In this document: one piece after another, positions 36,512 through 46,225 of the stretch
Layout: every line of letters starts with the position of its first letter
Numbering within the stretch: the first letter of the stretch is position 1
NCBI GenBank assembly: GCA_963766445.1
Contig: CAVXZW010000014.1
Span: 1-64,000 of the forward strand
Direction of reading: 5' to 3'
From: JAICYJ01 sp963766445
GTDB taxonomy: Bacteria; Actinomycetota; Thermoleophilia; Gaiellales; JAICJC01
Length of the DNA stretch: 64,000 nucleotides
Translations under genes and position numbers: made by a program
Notes under the pieces: model-generated
The model's database searches: none
Seen by the model: the letters and a program-made list of their open reading frames with translations, nothing else
What the model was told of the DNA's origin: nothing

Positions 36512-39500
36512 TCAGGTCGCGCTGTAGTCAAGCGTAGCCAGCTCGGCCCGCGCGCGTTCCGTCCATAGCCTCGCGCCGATCTCCTCGCAGATTCCGAGCG
36601 CGCGCTCGAGCGTAGTCCGGGCTTGTCGCTTGCGATTGCTCTGCCCTTCCAGCCGACCCCGGACGATCAGCGTCCGCGCGATCTCGAGTGGCATCGGCAC
36701 GCGATCCTCCTCTAAGAGTGCCTGCTCGACCGCCGGGAGGGCACTCGCGATGTCCCCGCGCGCTGCGAGCACGAGCGCCCTACAGCGACCGGCTGCCAAG
36801 ATCGCCCACGGCCGGTCGAGTGCTTCCCCTTGTTCCTCGAGCGTCGCGGTCAGACGCTCCGCTCGTTCCAACTCGCCGACCGCGATTAGCGCCTCGATGG
36901 CGTCAGCCAGGAAGGGCGCGCGGCTCGGCTCGATCAGGCCGCGTTCCTCAACGAGTCTTGTCGAGAATCCAAAGGTAGCGGTTGCCTCGGTTTCGTCGCC
37001 AAGCGAGAGCTCCAAGAAGCCGATGGCCGTGGCTGCCCAAAACGCAGCGATCTGCCAGCCGCTGCTCGTAGCTTTTTGGAGGGCGCCTTGGGCCGCTGTC
37101 CGCGCCTCCTCGACCCGTCCGGCATGGCTGTCCACAAGCGCGCGATCTGCGAGCGCGACCGCGGCGAGCGAGTCACTCCCCAACTGTTGCGCCCGCTCGA
37201 GCGCTTCATCCGCGAGCGCGGTCGCTGCGTACAAGTTGCCGGCCGAGCACTCCAGCCGAGCTAGCCAGGTGAGAACCATCGGCAGATCGCTGTCCTCACC
37301 TTGTTCGACCAGCCGAGTGCGCAGCGCCGTGAACAGCGCGCGGGCGCGGTCAAAGCGACCGACGAGAAACATCAGAATCCCGGCGACGAGGCTCGGTCGC
37401 ATCTCGGTTGGGAGCGACTTCTCGGGGGCCTCGAGCTCCAGCGCTCGCTCCAGCTTCTGCTCATCGAGTCCGTGACCGAGCAGGAAGTCGGTGATCGTCG
37501 ATGAAGCGAGGGCGAGGGCGAGTAGGGCGTCGTCTCCCAACTGCTCGGCCGCGTCGAGCGCTCGAGCTACCGCGGCTCCGGCAGCTTCGAAGTCGCCGAA
37601 TGATTGGAAAAGGAGGAACGAGACGTCGAGCTCCGCGGGCGCGACGAGCGCAGGATCGTCGCCTGCCGCCTTAATCGACGCTTGCAGGTACCGGGCCGCA
37701 TCATCCAGCGCGCCCTCGTAGTGGCTGATTTCGCCGAGCAGTCGAAGCGGGAACGCCTGGGCGGATCCCTGTTCAAACTTGCCGATGAGCTCGGATAGAA
37801 GCGATCGTGCATGGCTGAGGTCACCTGCGCGAAAATGGGACTCGGCGGCGTAGAGTGCTCGCCGCGCCGCCTCCCCTGGGTGGCCCTCCGGGGTGAGACC
37901 GAGCGCGCGCTCTGCGAGCTCAGCGGCCGCATCCGGGGCGCCCCTGGAGCGTGTGCTCTAGAAGCGGCCCGATCAAGCAGCGCAGCTACGTCGGCATCGG
38001 CGTGCTCCGTCGCGAGCGCGAGATGACGAGCACGTTCCTCGATATCCGTTTGGCGCGTCGCGAGCCGACGATGCACGGCTCGTCGCTCAGCCGGTGCGGA
38101 CCCGAGATAGATCGCCGAGGCGTACAGCGGATGCGAGAAACGAACGCGACCACCCGGCCCCACGGTGACAATCCCGGCGGCCTCCGCAACACCGAGTGCC
38201 GACCCGCCCAGCAGTTCGGTCGCGGGATCGGACACCGCAGACGCGGCGAGCAACGCGTCGCGAACCGAGGCGGGTAGCTTCCGGACGCGCGCGCTGACGA
38301 GCTCACGCAGGTCGTCGGGGATGGGCCAAACCACCCCGGTCTCGGCCACACCGTGCACTACGAGCGCCTGGGCGATCTCTAGTCCGAAGAATGGATTGCC
38401 GTTGCACGCCCGATGGAGTCGAAGAAGCGTTGGACGAGGAAAGCTCGCGCTGAGCCGCGCCTTGAACAGGCGGTGGAGTGACGCGGCATCGAGTGGCTCG
38501 ATGCTAAGCCGGTCAAACCCTTCAAGCAACCCCCGACCGGGTTCGTTTGCGGCAGGGTCTTCTTGGACCCGAACTGCCGCGAGTATGCCAACCGGCAGGT
38601 CGGGGGCCCGCCGGACGGCGAAATTCAGCGCTCGAGCGGAGGGGCCGTCGAGCCACTGCAGGTCGTCAACCGCCAGGACCACCGGGGTCCGCTCCGCGAG
38701 CAACCTGAGAATCGTCGTAAATGCCATGAAGACAGCCTGCGGCTCAGGTGCTCGGCCCTCTGGCTCTGCGCGCAGCAGGGCGACGTCAATAGCCCGCCGC
38801 TGCGGATCCGGTAGCGCCGCGAAGACATCCTCTTCGACGCCGGCGAGGAGATCGGCCAACCCCGCGTAGGAGAGCGCTGCTTCCGCCTCCACCGGGCCAC
38901 CGATCAGCACGCGGTAGCCGCGGGCTTCAGCCGAGCGAATTCCGGCCCGCCAGACCGTTGTCTTGCCCATTCCCGCCTCGCCTTCCAAAGCCAGCCAGGT
39001 CGGCCCAGACGCCATGTCTTCCAGGCACAGTTCCACCCGGCCGAGCTCCCGATCCCTCCCAAACAGCAGCCCCGCCTCTGGGTCCAAATCGTGCTCGCGC
39101 CCCAGAAGCGGAATGCCCGGAGCCGCTGTCTTCATCCGAAAAAGTGTCCGCAGGGACGGGAAGTCACGCTCGCCGAGCTGAAACAGCCGTAGCGGCTCCG
39201 ATAGGTCCTTCAGACGGTGGACGCCAAGGTCACGAACGTCTACCTCGATGAGTTCGCGGGTCGCCTGCGACAGCAACACCTGCCCCCCCGTGGCCCACGG
39301 CCGAAATCCGGGCACCCTTGTGAACATCGAGCCCGACGTAGCCGTCTTCGGTCGCGATTGGTGCGCCGGTGTGCACGCCCATCCGGACGCGAATAGGCCC
39401 AGACGCGAGCGCGTCCTGCGCCTCTCGGGCTGCGGAAACGGCATCCGCCGCGCTCCGGAAGGAGTAGAAGGATGCGTCGCCCTGCGCATCAACCTCTACG

Positions 39501-39673
39501 CCGCGGTGCGACGCAAACGCTTCCCGCAGGACACGCCGGTGCTCGGCCAGCAAGCCGGCGAAGCGATCCGGCCCTATGGCCTCAAGGACGCGTGTAGAGC
39601 CCTCGATGTCGGTGAACAAGAGGGTCACGGTTCCCGAAGGAAGGTCGCGCGTCACAACGTGATCATGCGCCAT
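36512..39673 (-). pseudogene. Class III cyclase-AAA ATPase regulator, two frameshifts, no output domain seen
   Basis: The start MAHDHVVTRDLPSG at 39673 leads to a class III cyclase domain (LLFTDIEGSTRVLE, VDAQGDASFYSF, GLDVHKGARISAV). A run of seven C near 39284 shifts the frame; with six C the protein continues GHGGQVLLSQATRELIE. Then comes LuxR-type AAA ATPase: Walker A EGEAGMGKTTVW, Walker B VVLAVDDLQWLDG. A second shift near 37955 leads into the TPR-like C-terminal half. It ends ARAELATLDYSAT without the LuxR helix-turn-helix that often follows such a segment. Loss of the output may be linked to the duplicated fragment just downstream. Proteins of this type without a helix-turn-helix also exist. 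Confidence 0.75.
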
Positions 39674-39744
39674 CCCCAGTGGCCAACGCAAGATCGCGGG
39701 TACGTCGACTCCACGAGATTCGGCTGAGCGAACGTGACCGCAGC

Positions 39745-40138
39745 GGCTACTACCTGCTTCACACTGATGCCGGCATGGCATCTAACGGCCATCGCAAAGC
39801 GGGAGATCCATTAGGCATCGCCGCAATAGGTGGCGTGCTGCGAACGCCCAGCCTCGTCCCCTTGGATCACGTGTCGGAGGTGATTGGCCCCGCCACCCAC
39901 AATGAGCGGAGTATCGGGGGTTGATCGAGGGCCTAAAGCTTGCGCGGCGTTACGGCATCGAGCGGATTCGGGTCTACATGGATTCGGAACTCGTGGTAGA
40001 GCAGATGAATAGCCGCTCCGTGGTTAAACAGGCACAGCTGATCAAGCGCCACAAGGAGGCGAAAGCGCTCGAGGCAGAGTTCAAGAGCATCCGCTTCAGC
40101 TGGGTACCGCGAGAGATGAACGCCGACGCGGACCAGCG
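39745..40138 (+). pseudogene. RNase HI-like gene, frameshifted
   Basis: Frame one gives LLHTDAGMASNGHRKAGD, with the catalytic Asp of RNase H, through IGPATHNE. A shift near 39915 then gives LIEGLKLARRYGIERIRVYM, SELVVEQMN and FSWVPREMNADADQ. The acidic residues DSEL and ADAD are kept, but the expected AEYxALI Glu is altered (ERSIGG). There is no clean start and no proper end. It is probably dead. Confidence 0.7.
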
Positions 40139-40196
40139 AATAGCGCCATTGCGCAAGAGTGATCCTTCTGTCGTGGTACCTTGCTACGCTCGGGAC

Positions 40197-41150
40197 ATGG
40201 GAGGCGGGGGCCGGAAGTGGCTTGATGTGCCGGCGGGCCTCGCTGCTCGGATCCTGGAACATCTCGTTGGCGAGGGCGCTGTTGAAGCAGCGGTCCCTCT
40301 CGGCGTTTCCGAGGTGTGGCGCGTCAAGCTGTCAGACGCAACGTTCACTCTCTACAAGAACGGGACCCTATACAGTCACGGGTTCTCCGTCAGAGGGCGC
40401 CGCGGTCGAAGATGCGTGTACCTACGTCGATACCGTGTTACCCCAAAGGTTCGCGCCGAGTGAAGAGCGACCTGGATCGGACTCGACGAGAGCGGAAAGG
40501 GCGAGCTCGTTGGTCACCTGACACTCGCTTGCGCGCTTGTGCCCGGCATCCCTCGCTCCAGACGTCCAGAGGCTGGTCGAGCTCGCCGAGACCAAGCGGA
40601 AGCGCTCGGAGGGGTACTTCGAGCGGCTGTTCATCCAGCTCGACGCGCTGAGGCCCCGGGGACTCGACTTCGTCATCGAGAAGGTGCCGCCGCGCGAGAT
40701 CGATCGCTACAACCTCAACCGGCTCCTCGACGTCACCTACCGGCGAATAGTGAACACAGCTCTTGGATCGCGCCGACCCGGAGGGCTGCCGGATCGTGGT
40801 GGACAACTACGGTGTCGGGCCGAAGCTCGACGGGCTATCTGAGAGCCATAGAGAGGCGCGGAGCGGAAGTGATCATCGAAGCGGGCGCCGACGACCGGTA
40901 CCTGGAGGCTCGCGTCGCCTCGGTTCTCGCCAGGCGCGAGCGTGAGAATGAACTGCAGGCGATCAACAGCAACGAGGAGTTTCGCGTGAACGGGTTGTCC
41001 GTCGGCGCCGGCAGCTCCAGCAGCGCGCAAACCTTGGCGTGGCTCGATGCGTGGAAGAAGACCGGGAAGGAGTGGCCCAGGTTTCATCCGTCGGTCGTAC
41101 CGTCCCGTCTGCGAGCTTGGACGGGACCAGTCCGCCGAAGAAGCTGGACC
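40197..41150 (+). pseudogene. RNase HII/HIII-like gene with about five frameshifts
   Basis: An RNase HIII-like protein is recoverable by hopping frames. It starts MGGGGRKWLDVPAGLAARIL and includes YKNGTLYSHGFSVRG. At 40476 it has IGLDESGKGELVGHLTLACA, the GxDExGKG catalytic signature. It continues VPPREIDRYNLNRLLDVTYR, GCRIVVDNYGVGPKLDG, ADDRYLEARVASVLARRERE and SAQTLAWLDAWKKTG. Shifts fall near 40400, 40470, 40545, 40763 and 40835. The many breaks point to a real pseudogene. RNase HI-like remains lie directly upstream. Confidence 0.75.
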
Positions 41151-41713
41151 CTCCTCTCCAGAACGAGCCAATCGACGGGACGGAGAATCTGACTGTCGGA
41201 CTTCGTGAGCCTTGCCCGCTTTCTCTCGCCTGTTTTCGGCTGTCGCCTCGCTAGTAGCGCTCTGGGCCTACGATGTCGAGTCGTAGAAGCCGGATTCGGG
41301 CCTTCGACCGGGCAGAGTGATTCGACGTCACTCGACCCTATCGCGCCCCTTCTGTGTCAGGAGCCTAGACGTCAGCTGGTCGGATCGACTGGGTGACCAC
41401 CGCCGCATCACCGCTCGGCGTCTCGTTTTGCCTTCGCCGCGGAGGTCGAGCGCCGGAGCCGACCCCCGGCGCTCTCAGAAGGTGCAGCAGCGCACCGCCT
41501 ACGGCGCGGGAGACGACACGGTCGGGGTCGGCTACTCAGCACTCGGGCGGTTCGGCATGTCGGCCAGCGTGGTCCGTCCGTGCGCCACCCGTGCGCCACC
41601 CGTGTGTGAAGAAAGCGGACTAACGCGGACGCCAGCGGACTGAGCGATCGCCGCCAGGAGGCGCAGGCGGGGAGCCGTTTGCCGCTTAACCACGCTGCTT
41701 TCAGGTCTATGAG
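41151..41713. other. Gap between RNase relic and tRNA-Ser
   Basis: This 563-bp region has no supported gene. It holds 11-bp tandem repeats at 41580-41607 and repeated AGCGGACT strings at 41613 and 41634. It lies on the 3' side of tRNA-Ser, the usual integration side for tyrosine-recombinase elements. Confidence 0.45.
41580..41607. repeat. 11-bp tandem repeats GTGCGCCACCC
   Basis: Two exact copies (41580-41590 and 41591-41601) are followed by a partial third (GTGTGTG). Short tandem repeats of this kind next to tRNA genes resemble arm-type integrase sites, but no integrase is present. Confidence 0.45.
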
Positions 41714-41803
41714 CGGAGGGGGAGGGATTCGAACCCTCGGTACGCCTTAACGACGCACAACGGTTTTCGAGACCGCCGCATTCAACCACTCTGCCACCCC
41801 TCC
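41714..41803 (-). tRNA. tRNA-Ser (anticodon CGA)
   Basis: A 90-nt class II tRNA. The acceptor stem pairs GGAGGGG with CCCCTCC and the discriminator is G. The anticodon loop TCTCGAAAA carries CGA. A long variable arm and the T-loop GGTTCGAATCC are present. CCA is not encoded. Confidence 0.95.
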
Positions 41804-41909
41804 GAGGGAGGCGTGATTCTACTAGATAAGCGGCGAGCGGCTGCGTCCGTTTACCAGTCTGGCGACGTGCCGTACCTGGTCCTGCGCGCTAGGATCGTGC
41901 GACCCGACC

Positions 41910-42272
41910 ATGATCAGCGGCGTCCACGCCATCATCTTCACCAGAGACGCAGACGCGGTGCGCGACTTCCTTCGGGATGTGCTCGAGCTTCCGTCGGTGG
42001 ACGCGGGCGGTGGGTGGCCGATCTTCGCCCTCCCGCCCGCAGAGCTGGCCGCCCATCCAACTGACGATGCGGGTCATCACGAGCTGTACCTCATGTGCGA
42101 CGACATCGAAGCAGCCATGAGCGAGCTCGAACAGAAGGGGGTCGAGGTCAGCCGACCCATCACCGAGGAACGGTGGGGGCGGGTAACAGCCATCAGGATG
42201 CCCGACGGTGGCGCAATCCACCTCTACCAGCCGAAACACCCGACTCCGCGGCAGGGGGCAGCGGGCCACTAG
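41910..42272 (+). CDS. VOC (glyoxalase/bleomycin-resistance-like) family protein
   Basis: This 120-residue single-domain vicinal-oxygen-chelate protein opens with MISGVHAIIFTRDADAVRDF. A second beta-alpha-beta unit carries HHELYLMCDDIEAAMSELE and DGGAIHLYQPK. Likely metal ligands are His-6 and the late Glu/His positions. VOC proteins range from lyases to dioxygenases and resistance proteins, and the function here is not specified. Confidence 0.83.
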   Translation: MISGVHAIIFTRDADAVRDFLRDVLELPSVDAGGGWPIFALPPAELAAHPTDDAGHHELYLMCDDIEAAMSELEQKGVEVSRPITEERWGRVTAIRMPDGGAIHLYQPKHPTPRQGAAGH

Positions 42273-42281
42273 CGCAGTTCG

Positions 42282-42316
42282 GGGCCGGGCCAGCTCGGCG
42301 AGAACTGACCCGGCCC
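42282..42316. terminator. Bidirectional terminator between VOC and secreted-protein genes
   Basis: GGGCCGGG at 42282-42289 and CCCGGCCC at 42309-42316 form an 8-bp stem between convergent genes. An additional CAGTTC/GAACTG pairing overlaps it. Confidence 0.6.
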
Positions 42317-42334
42317 TCTCACGGTCGGCCCGGG

Positions 42335-42700
42335 TTACTCGCCGAAGCAGGCGTCGATGTAGTCGATGCCCTTGCCGTCGCAGGCGTGCTGAGGCTTCTG
42401 GCTGCCGGGGCCGCCCACCACCTCATGTGAGGTGCTGTTGCCGATCGAGTGCACGTACAGCGTCTCGGTGTGCTGTGGGCCGAACACGCCCGGGGCGATG
42501 GCGACAAACCCGCCGATACCCTGGCCAGGGCCGGTGTGCTCGAAGATGGGGCCGTTTCGATCGAAGCCGACCAGCGTGTCGTTGACGCCGGCGGAGGGCT
42601 TCTTGTTCGGGTTGAAGCAGTCGTGCGCGAACGCCGGTGACACAGCCACCGTGGACATGGCAACGACGGCGATCGCTGCCGCCAGGACGCGGAATCTCAT
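42335..42700 (-). CDS. Small secreted protein of unknown function
   Basis: This 121-residue protein has a signal peptide (MRFRVLAAAIAVVAMSTVAVSPAFA) and two Cys in the mature part's ends (HDCFNPN, QHACDGKG, with DACFGE at the C-terminus). No membrane anchor is visible, so it is probably released. ATG at 42700 is preceded by GGAGAGGCCC. It is divergent from the secreted protein at 42991, and the two share an intergenic region with phased repeats. Confidence 0.72.
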   Translation of the reverse strand: MRFRVLAAAIAVVAMSTVAVSPAFAHDCFNPNKKPSAGVNDTLVGFDRNGPIFEHTGPGQGIGGFVAIAPGVFGPQHTETLYVHSIGNSTSHEVVGGPGSQKPQHACDGKGIDYIDACFGE

Positions 42701-42798
42701 GGGCCTCTCCTTGTGTGGGCGATGCGACTCACGGCGTGCCGAATCAGGGAGCGCCACCAATCTACGAGCATTCCCCGGTCCGGGCAAGATGGACGCAC

Positions 42799-42864
42799 GT
42801 ACCGCAAAGCCCCGAGCCAGGTACCGCAAAGCACGTGGCCCGATACCGCGAGCCGGCGATGGCT
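42799..42864. repeat. Three direct repeats TACCGCAAAGC with 22-bp period
   Basis: TACCGCAAAGC starts at 42800 and 42822, and a diverged TACCGCGAGCC at 42844, each exactly 22 bp apart. They lie between the divergent starts at 42700 and 42991. Two-turn phasing of a short direct repeat is the kind of site bound by SARP-type regulators, but that link is inferred. Confidence 0.5.
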
Positions 42865-42990
42865 GAGGGCGCGGCGCCGGTCGATGGGAGCGTGACGGCA
42901 AGGCGAACGCAGCCTTCCCGCGTCCGCCGGCTCTGGCCGACCGGCGTTTGACGAGCCAGGCCAAACCCCCCACGTCCTCAGGAGGACACC

Positions 42991-43769
42991 TTGAAGAAGT
43001 ACCTACCCCTCGCCCTTGCGGGCCTGGTCGGCGCAACCATGGTCGCGCCGAGCATCGCGGGAGCGATGACCACCCGCAACGTGGCGTATGACAGCACGCC
43101 GGTCAAGGGCACCGTCAGCGTGCCATCGGTCGGCCCCGAGGCCTACTCGTTCAACGAGGTCGGCAGCGAGGTGATCTTGCGACCGCACTCCACCATCGGC
43201 CACGTCAAGGTGACGATGGAGTCCTGGGCCTGCGAGAGCGGCTCGTGGCAGGCCGGGTGCACGACCACGCCCGGCGCCACGTTCAAGACGCCGATCACGC
43301 TGCGGCTCTACCGCTACAGCAAGCGTGACGCCACGACCGGCGAAATCAAGCCCGGCAAGTATGATCACGCAGATCACCAGGACGTTCAACATCGGCTTCC
43401 GGCCGTCGTCCCAGTCGGACACCGAGTCCAGGTTCATGGGCAAGGATGGCCAGTTGCACAACGGTATCGCGCAGACGATCACGTTCCCGGTCAACCGCAA
43501 CCTCGCCAACGACGTGGTGTGGACGGTCGGCTACAACACGAACACCAGCGGGCACGCCCCGCTCGGCCACACGTCGCCCACCGATAGCCTGAACGTCGGC
43601 CTGTCGCCCGCCGCTGCGGGTCGGGCACGACCGGTTCCCCGACTCGATCATCTGGGACACCCGGTACGCCGGGTTCACCGGAGGCGCGCCGTTCGTGACC
43701 GGCGAGCTCAACCTCGACCGGGATGCCTGGGCCGGCTACGTGCCGGCTGCGCGCTTCACCGTTCGCTGA
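42991..43769 (+). CDS. Secreted protein of unknown function, two frameshifts
   Basis: A TTG start at 42991 follows a clear AGGAGG. The signal peptide MKKYLPLALAGLVGATMVAP is followed by a beta-rich domain (ILRPHSTIGHVKVTMESWAC, TPITLRLYRYSKRDA). The frame shifts near 43363 to ITQITRTFNIGFRPSSQSD and again near 43612 to DSIIWDTRYAGFTGG, ending RFTVR at 43769. The corrected length is about 258 residues. Each segment reads as continuous protein, so the breaks may be sequence errors. Confidence 0.68.
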
Positions 43770-43773
43770 CGAA

Positions 43774-43795
43774 AACCTCCCCCACCGGGGAGGTT
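43774..43795 (+). terminator. Terminator of the secreted protein gene
   Basis: AACCTCCCC and GGGGAGGTT form a 9-bp perfect stem with a 4-nt loop, 5 bp after the stop codon. It ends in TT. Confidence 0.75.
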
Positions 43796-43894
43796 CCGCC
43801 GGCCATGGCTGCCCGGCGCTGATGAGTCAGGCCACCGCCACGCAACGTCGTCCGCCAGCGCTCGGTCAAAAGCCGGTCTGGTACCGTCACGGCC

Positions 43895-45061
43895 GTGGCC
43901 GAACTGGCACCCCAGACACTCGATCTGACCGACGACCAGCGCGAGATCCAGGCGCTCGCGCGCGAGTTCGCGCGCACCGAGATCCGCCCCGTCTCGGCCG
44001 AGGTCGACGAGCGCGACACCTACACGCCGCTCGACGTCGTCTATAAGGCGGCCGAGGTCGGGCTCACCTCCTACATGCTTCCGGAGCACGTCGGCGGCGG
44101 CGGCATCGGCGATGTCCTCACCGGCTGCATCGTGCAGGAGGAGCTGAACTGGGGGTGCGCCGGCATCGGCAACCTGATCACCTCCGGCGCCTTCTTCGGC
44201 CGACCCGTGATCGAGGTCGGCACGCCCGACCAGCAGCAACGCTGGCTGGCGCCGCTGTGCGGGCCGCAGCCGCCGCTCACCTCGCTGGCCTCGACCGAGC
44301 CCGGCGTCGGCTCGGACACCGCCGCCATGGCCACCACCGCCGTGCGCACCGGCGAGGAGTGGGTCCTGAACGGCCAGAAGACCTGGATCTCGAACGGCGG
44401 TATCGCCGAGTACTACGTGATCTTCGCGACCGTCGCTCCCGGCACCGGCTCCAAGGGCGTCACCGCCTTCGTGGCCGAGAAGTCCGACCCCGGCATCAGC
44501 TTCGGCGAGCCGATGCGCAAGATGGGCCAGCGCGCGATCATCAACACCGAGGTGTTCCTGCAGGACTGCACGATCCCGGCCGACCGGCTGCTCGGCGAGG
44601 AGGGCAAGGGCTTCTACAGCCTCATGCACACCTTCGACGAGTCCCGCATCCACCTGGCCGCCTCCGCGATCGGCATCGCGCGCGCCGCCTTCGAGTACTC
44701 CGTCGAGTACGCCAAGACCCGAAACGCCTTCGGCAAGCCGATCGGCCAGCACCAGGCGGTCGGTTTCCGCCTAGCCGACATGGCCACCCGCATCGACGCC
44801 GCACGCCTGCTCTGCCACCGGGCCGCCCGCCTGATGGACGCCGGCAAGCACGTACCGGCCGAGGCCGCCATGGCCAAACTGTTCGCGTCCGAGACCGCCA
44901 CCTGGGTCACGTGGGCGGCCATCCAGACGCTCGGCGGCTGGGGTTACTCCCGCGAGTACCCCGTCGAGAAGTGGTCACGCGACGCCCGGCTGGAGGAGCT
45001 CGAGGAGGGCACCTCCGACATCCAGCGGCTGATCGTCAGCCGCCGCCTGCTACGCGACTGA
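43895..45061 (+). CDS. Acyl-CoA dehydrogenase
   Basis: This 388-residue FAD flavoenzyme of the acyl-CoA dehydrogenase family has the typical ASTEPGVGSD substrate/FAD loop, QKTWISNG, the middle-domain AFVAEK, and a C-terminal helical domain with QTLGGWGYSREYPVEKWSRD and the EGTSDIQRLIV end. It alpha,beta-desaturates an acyl-CoA and passes electrons to ETF. A GTG start at 43895 is used. It overlaps the convergent PotA-type gene by 12 bases. Confidence 0.93.
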   Translation: MAELAPQTLDLTDDQREIQALAREFARTEIRPVSAEVDERDTYTPLDVVYKAAEVGLTSYMLPEHVGGGGIGDVLTGCIVQEELNWGCAGIGNLITSGAFFGRPVIEVGTPDQQQRWLAPLCGPQPPLTSLASTEPGVGSDTAAMATTAVRTGEEWVLNGQKTWISNGGIAEYYVIFATVAPGTGSKGVTAFVAEKSDPGISFGEPMRKMGQRAIINTEVFLQDCTIPADRLLGEEGKGFYSLMHTFDESRIHLAASAIGIARAAFEYSVEYAKTRNAFGKPIGQHQAVGFRLADMATRIDAARLLCHRAARLMDAGKHVPAEAAMAKLFASETATWVTWAAIQTLGGWGYSREYPVEKWSRDARLEELEEGTSDIQRLIVSRRLLRD

Positions 45062-46177
45062 GCCTACCGGCGGCAGGGCGCCCTCGTCGATCGGCGCAAT
45101 GCCGGTGTCGGTCAGCACGCGCAGCGCCTCGGACGGCATGTAGACCCGCACCGGGTCTCCCTGCTTGTAGGTCAGCTCCTCGCCAGTGTTCTGCACCAGC
45201 GCCTGCACCCTGTCACCGTTCGCCAGGATGACGATGATCTGGTTCGAGTTGCCGAGGTAGACGACGCGCTCGACGATGCCGGGCACGCGGTTCTCGCCGC
45301 TCGACTCGTGCGGCTCCAGTTGCACCCGCTCGGGCCGGATCACGATCCGCGTGTCGCCGGTGGTGTGTGTCTCGCCGCGGGATGCGTGCAGCTCGAAGTC
45401 GCCCAGCGTCACCCGGCAGCGCCCGTCGCTGTCGCCGTGCGCGACCACCTGCATCAGGTTGGAGACGCCCAGGAAGTCGGCCACGAAGGTTGTGGACGGC
45501 TCCTCGTAGACCTCGGACGGCGGCCCCACCTGCTCGACCCGGCCGTCGCTCATCACGGCTATCCGGTCGCTCATGGTGAGCGCCTCCTCCTGGTCGTGTG
45601 TGACGTAGATGAACGTGATGCCGACCTGCTGCTGCAGCGCCTTCAGCTCGATCTGCAGCGCCTTTCGCAGCTTCGCGTCCAGCGCGCCCAGCGGCTCGTC
45701 CAGCAGCAGCACCGCCGGCTTCAGCACGAGCGCCCGGGCCAGCGCCACGCGCTGCTGCTGGCCGCCCGACATCTGGGCCGGCTTGCGGCGCTCGAGGCCC
45801 GTCAGCTGCACCAGCTCCAGCGCCTCGGCCACCCGCTGCTTGATCTCGTTCTTGGGCGTCTTCGCACGGCGCAGGCCGAACGCGACGTTGTCCTGCACGG
45901 ACAGGTGCGGAAACAGCGCGTAGCTCTGGAACACCGTGTTCACGTTGCGCTTGTGCGGCGGCGTGAACGCCATGTCCTCGCCGTCCAGCAGGATCTGTCC
46001 GCTGGTCGGCTGCTCGAAGCCGGCAATCATCCGCAGCGTCGTCGTCTTGCCGCAGCCGGACGGGCCTAGCATCGAGAAGAACTCCGCACCGGGCATCTGC
46101 AGGTTGATCCTGTCCACCGCGGTCACGTCGCCGAACTGCTTGACCAGATCGATTACCTTCACCTCACCACCAGCCAC
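45050..46177 (-). CDS. PotA-type ABC transporter ATPase (importer 2)
   Basis: This 375-residue ATPase has Walker A GPSGCGKTTTLRM, signature MSGGQQQRVALARAL, Walker B LLLDEPLGALDAKL and VTHDQEEALTMS, with a C-terminal TOBE domain. It is closely similar to the importer 1 ATPase. It is the last gene of an SBP-permease-permease-ATPase operon. Confidence 0.93.
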   Translation of the reverse strand: MAGGEVKVIDLVKQFGDVTAVDRINLQMPGAEFFSMLGPSGCGKTTTLRMIAGFEQPTSGQILLDGEDMAFTPPHKRNVNTVFQSYALFPHLSVQDNVAFGLRRAKTPKNEIKQRVAEALELVQLTGLERRKPAQMSGGQQQRVALARALVLKPAVLLLDEPLGALDAKLRKALQIELKALQQQVGITFIYVTHDQEEALTMSDRIAVMSDGRVEQVGPPSEVYEEPSTTFVADFLGVSNLMQVVAHGDSDGRCRVTLGDFELHASRGETHTTGDTRIVIRPERVQLEPHESSGENRVPGIVERVVYLGNSNQIIVILANGDRVQALVQNTGEELTYKQGDPVRVYMPSEALRVLTDTGIAPIDEGALPPVGSVA

Positions 46178-46225
46178 GCGTCACGCCTCCTTTGCTTCGG
46201 GATGCAAGAGCGTACTTCATCTGGT

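Noticed and set aside
41580..41607. CRISPR array
   Set aside because: The repeats are 11 bp, directly adjacent and without spacers. No cas gene is present.
41532..41789. An 85-residue frame running through tRNA-Ser on the minus strand
   Set aside because: It overlaps the tRNA and shows no protein family features.
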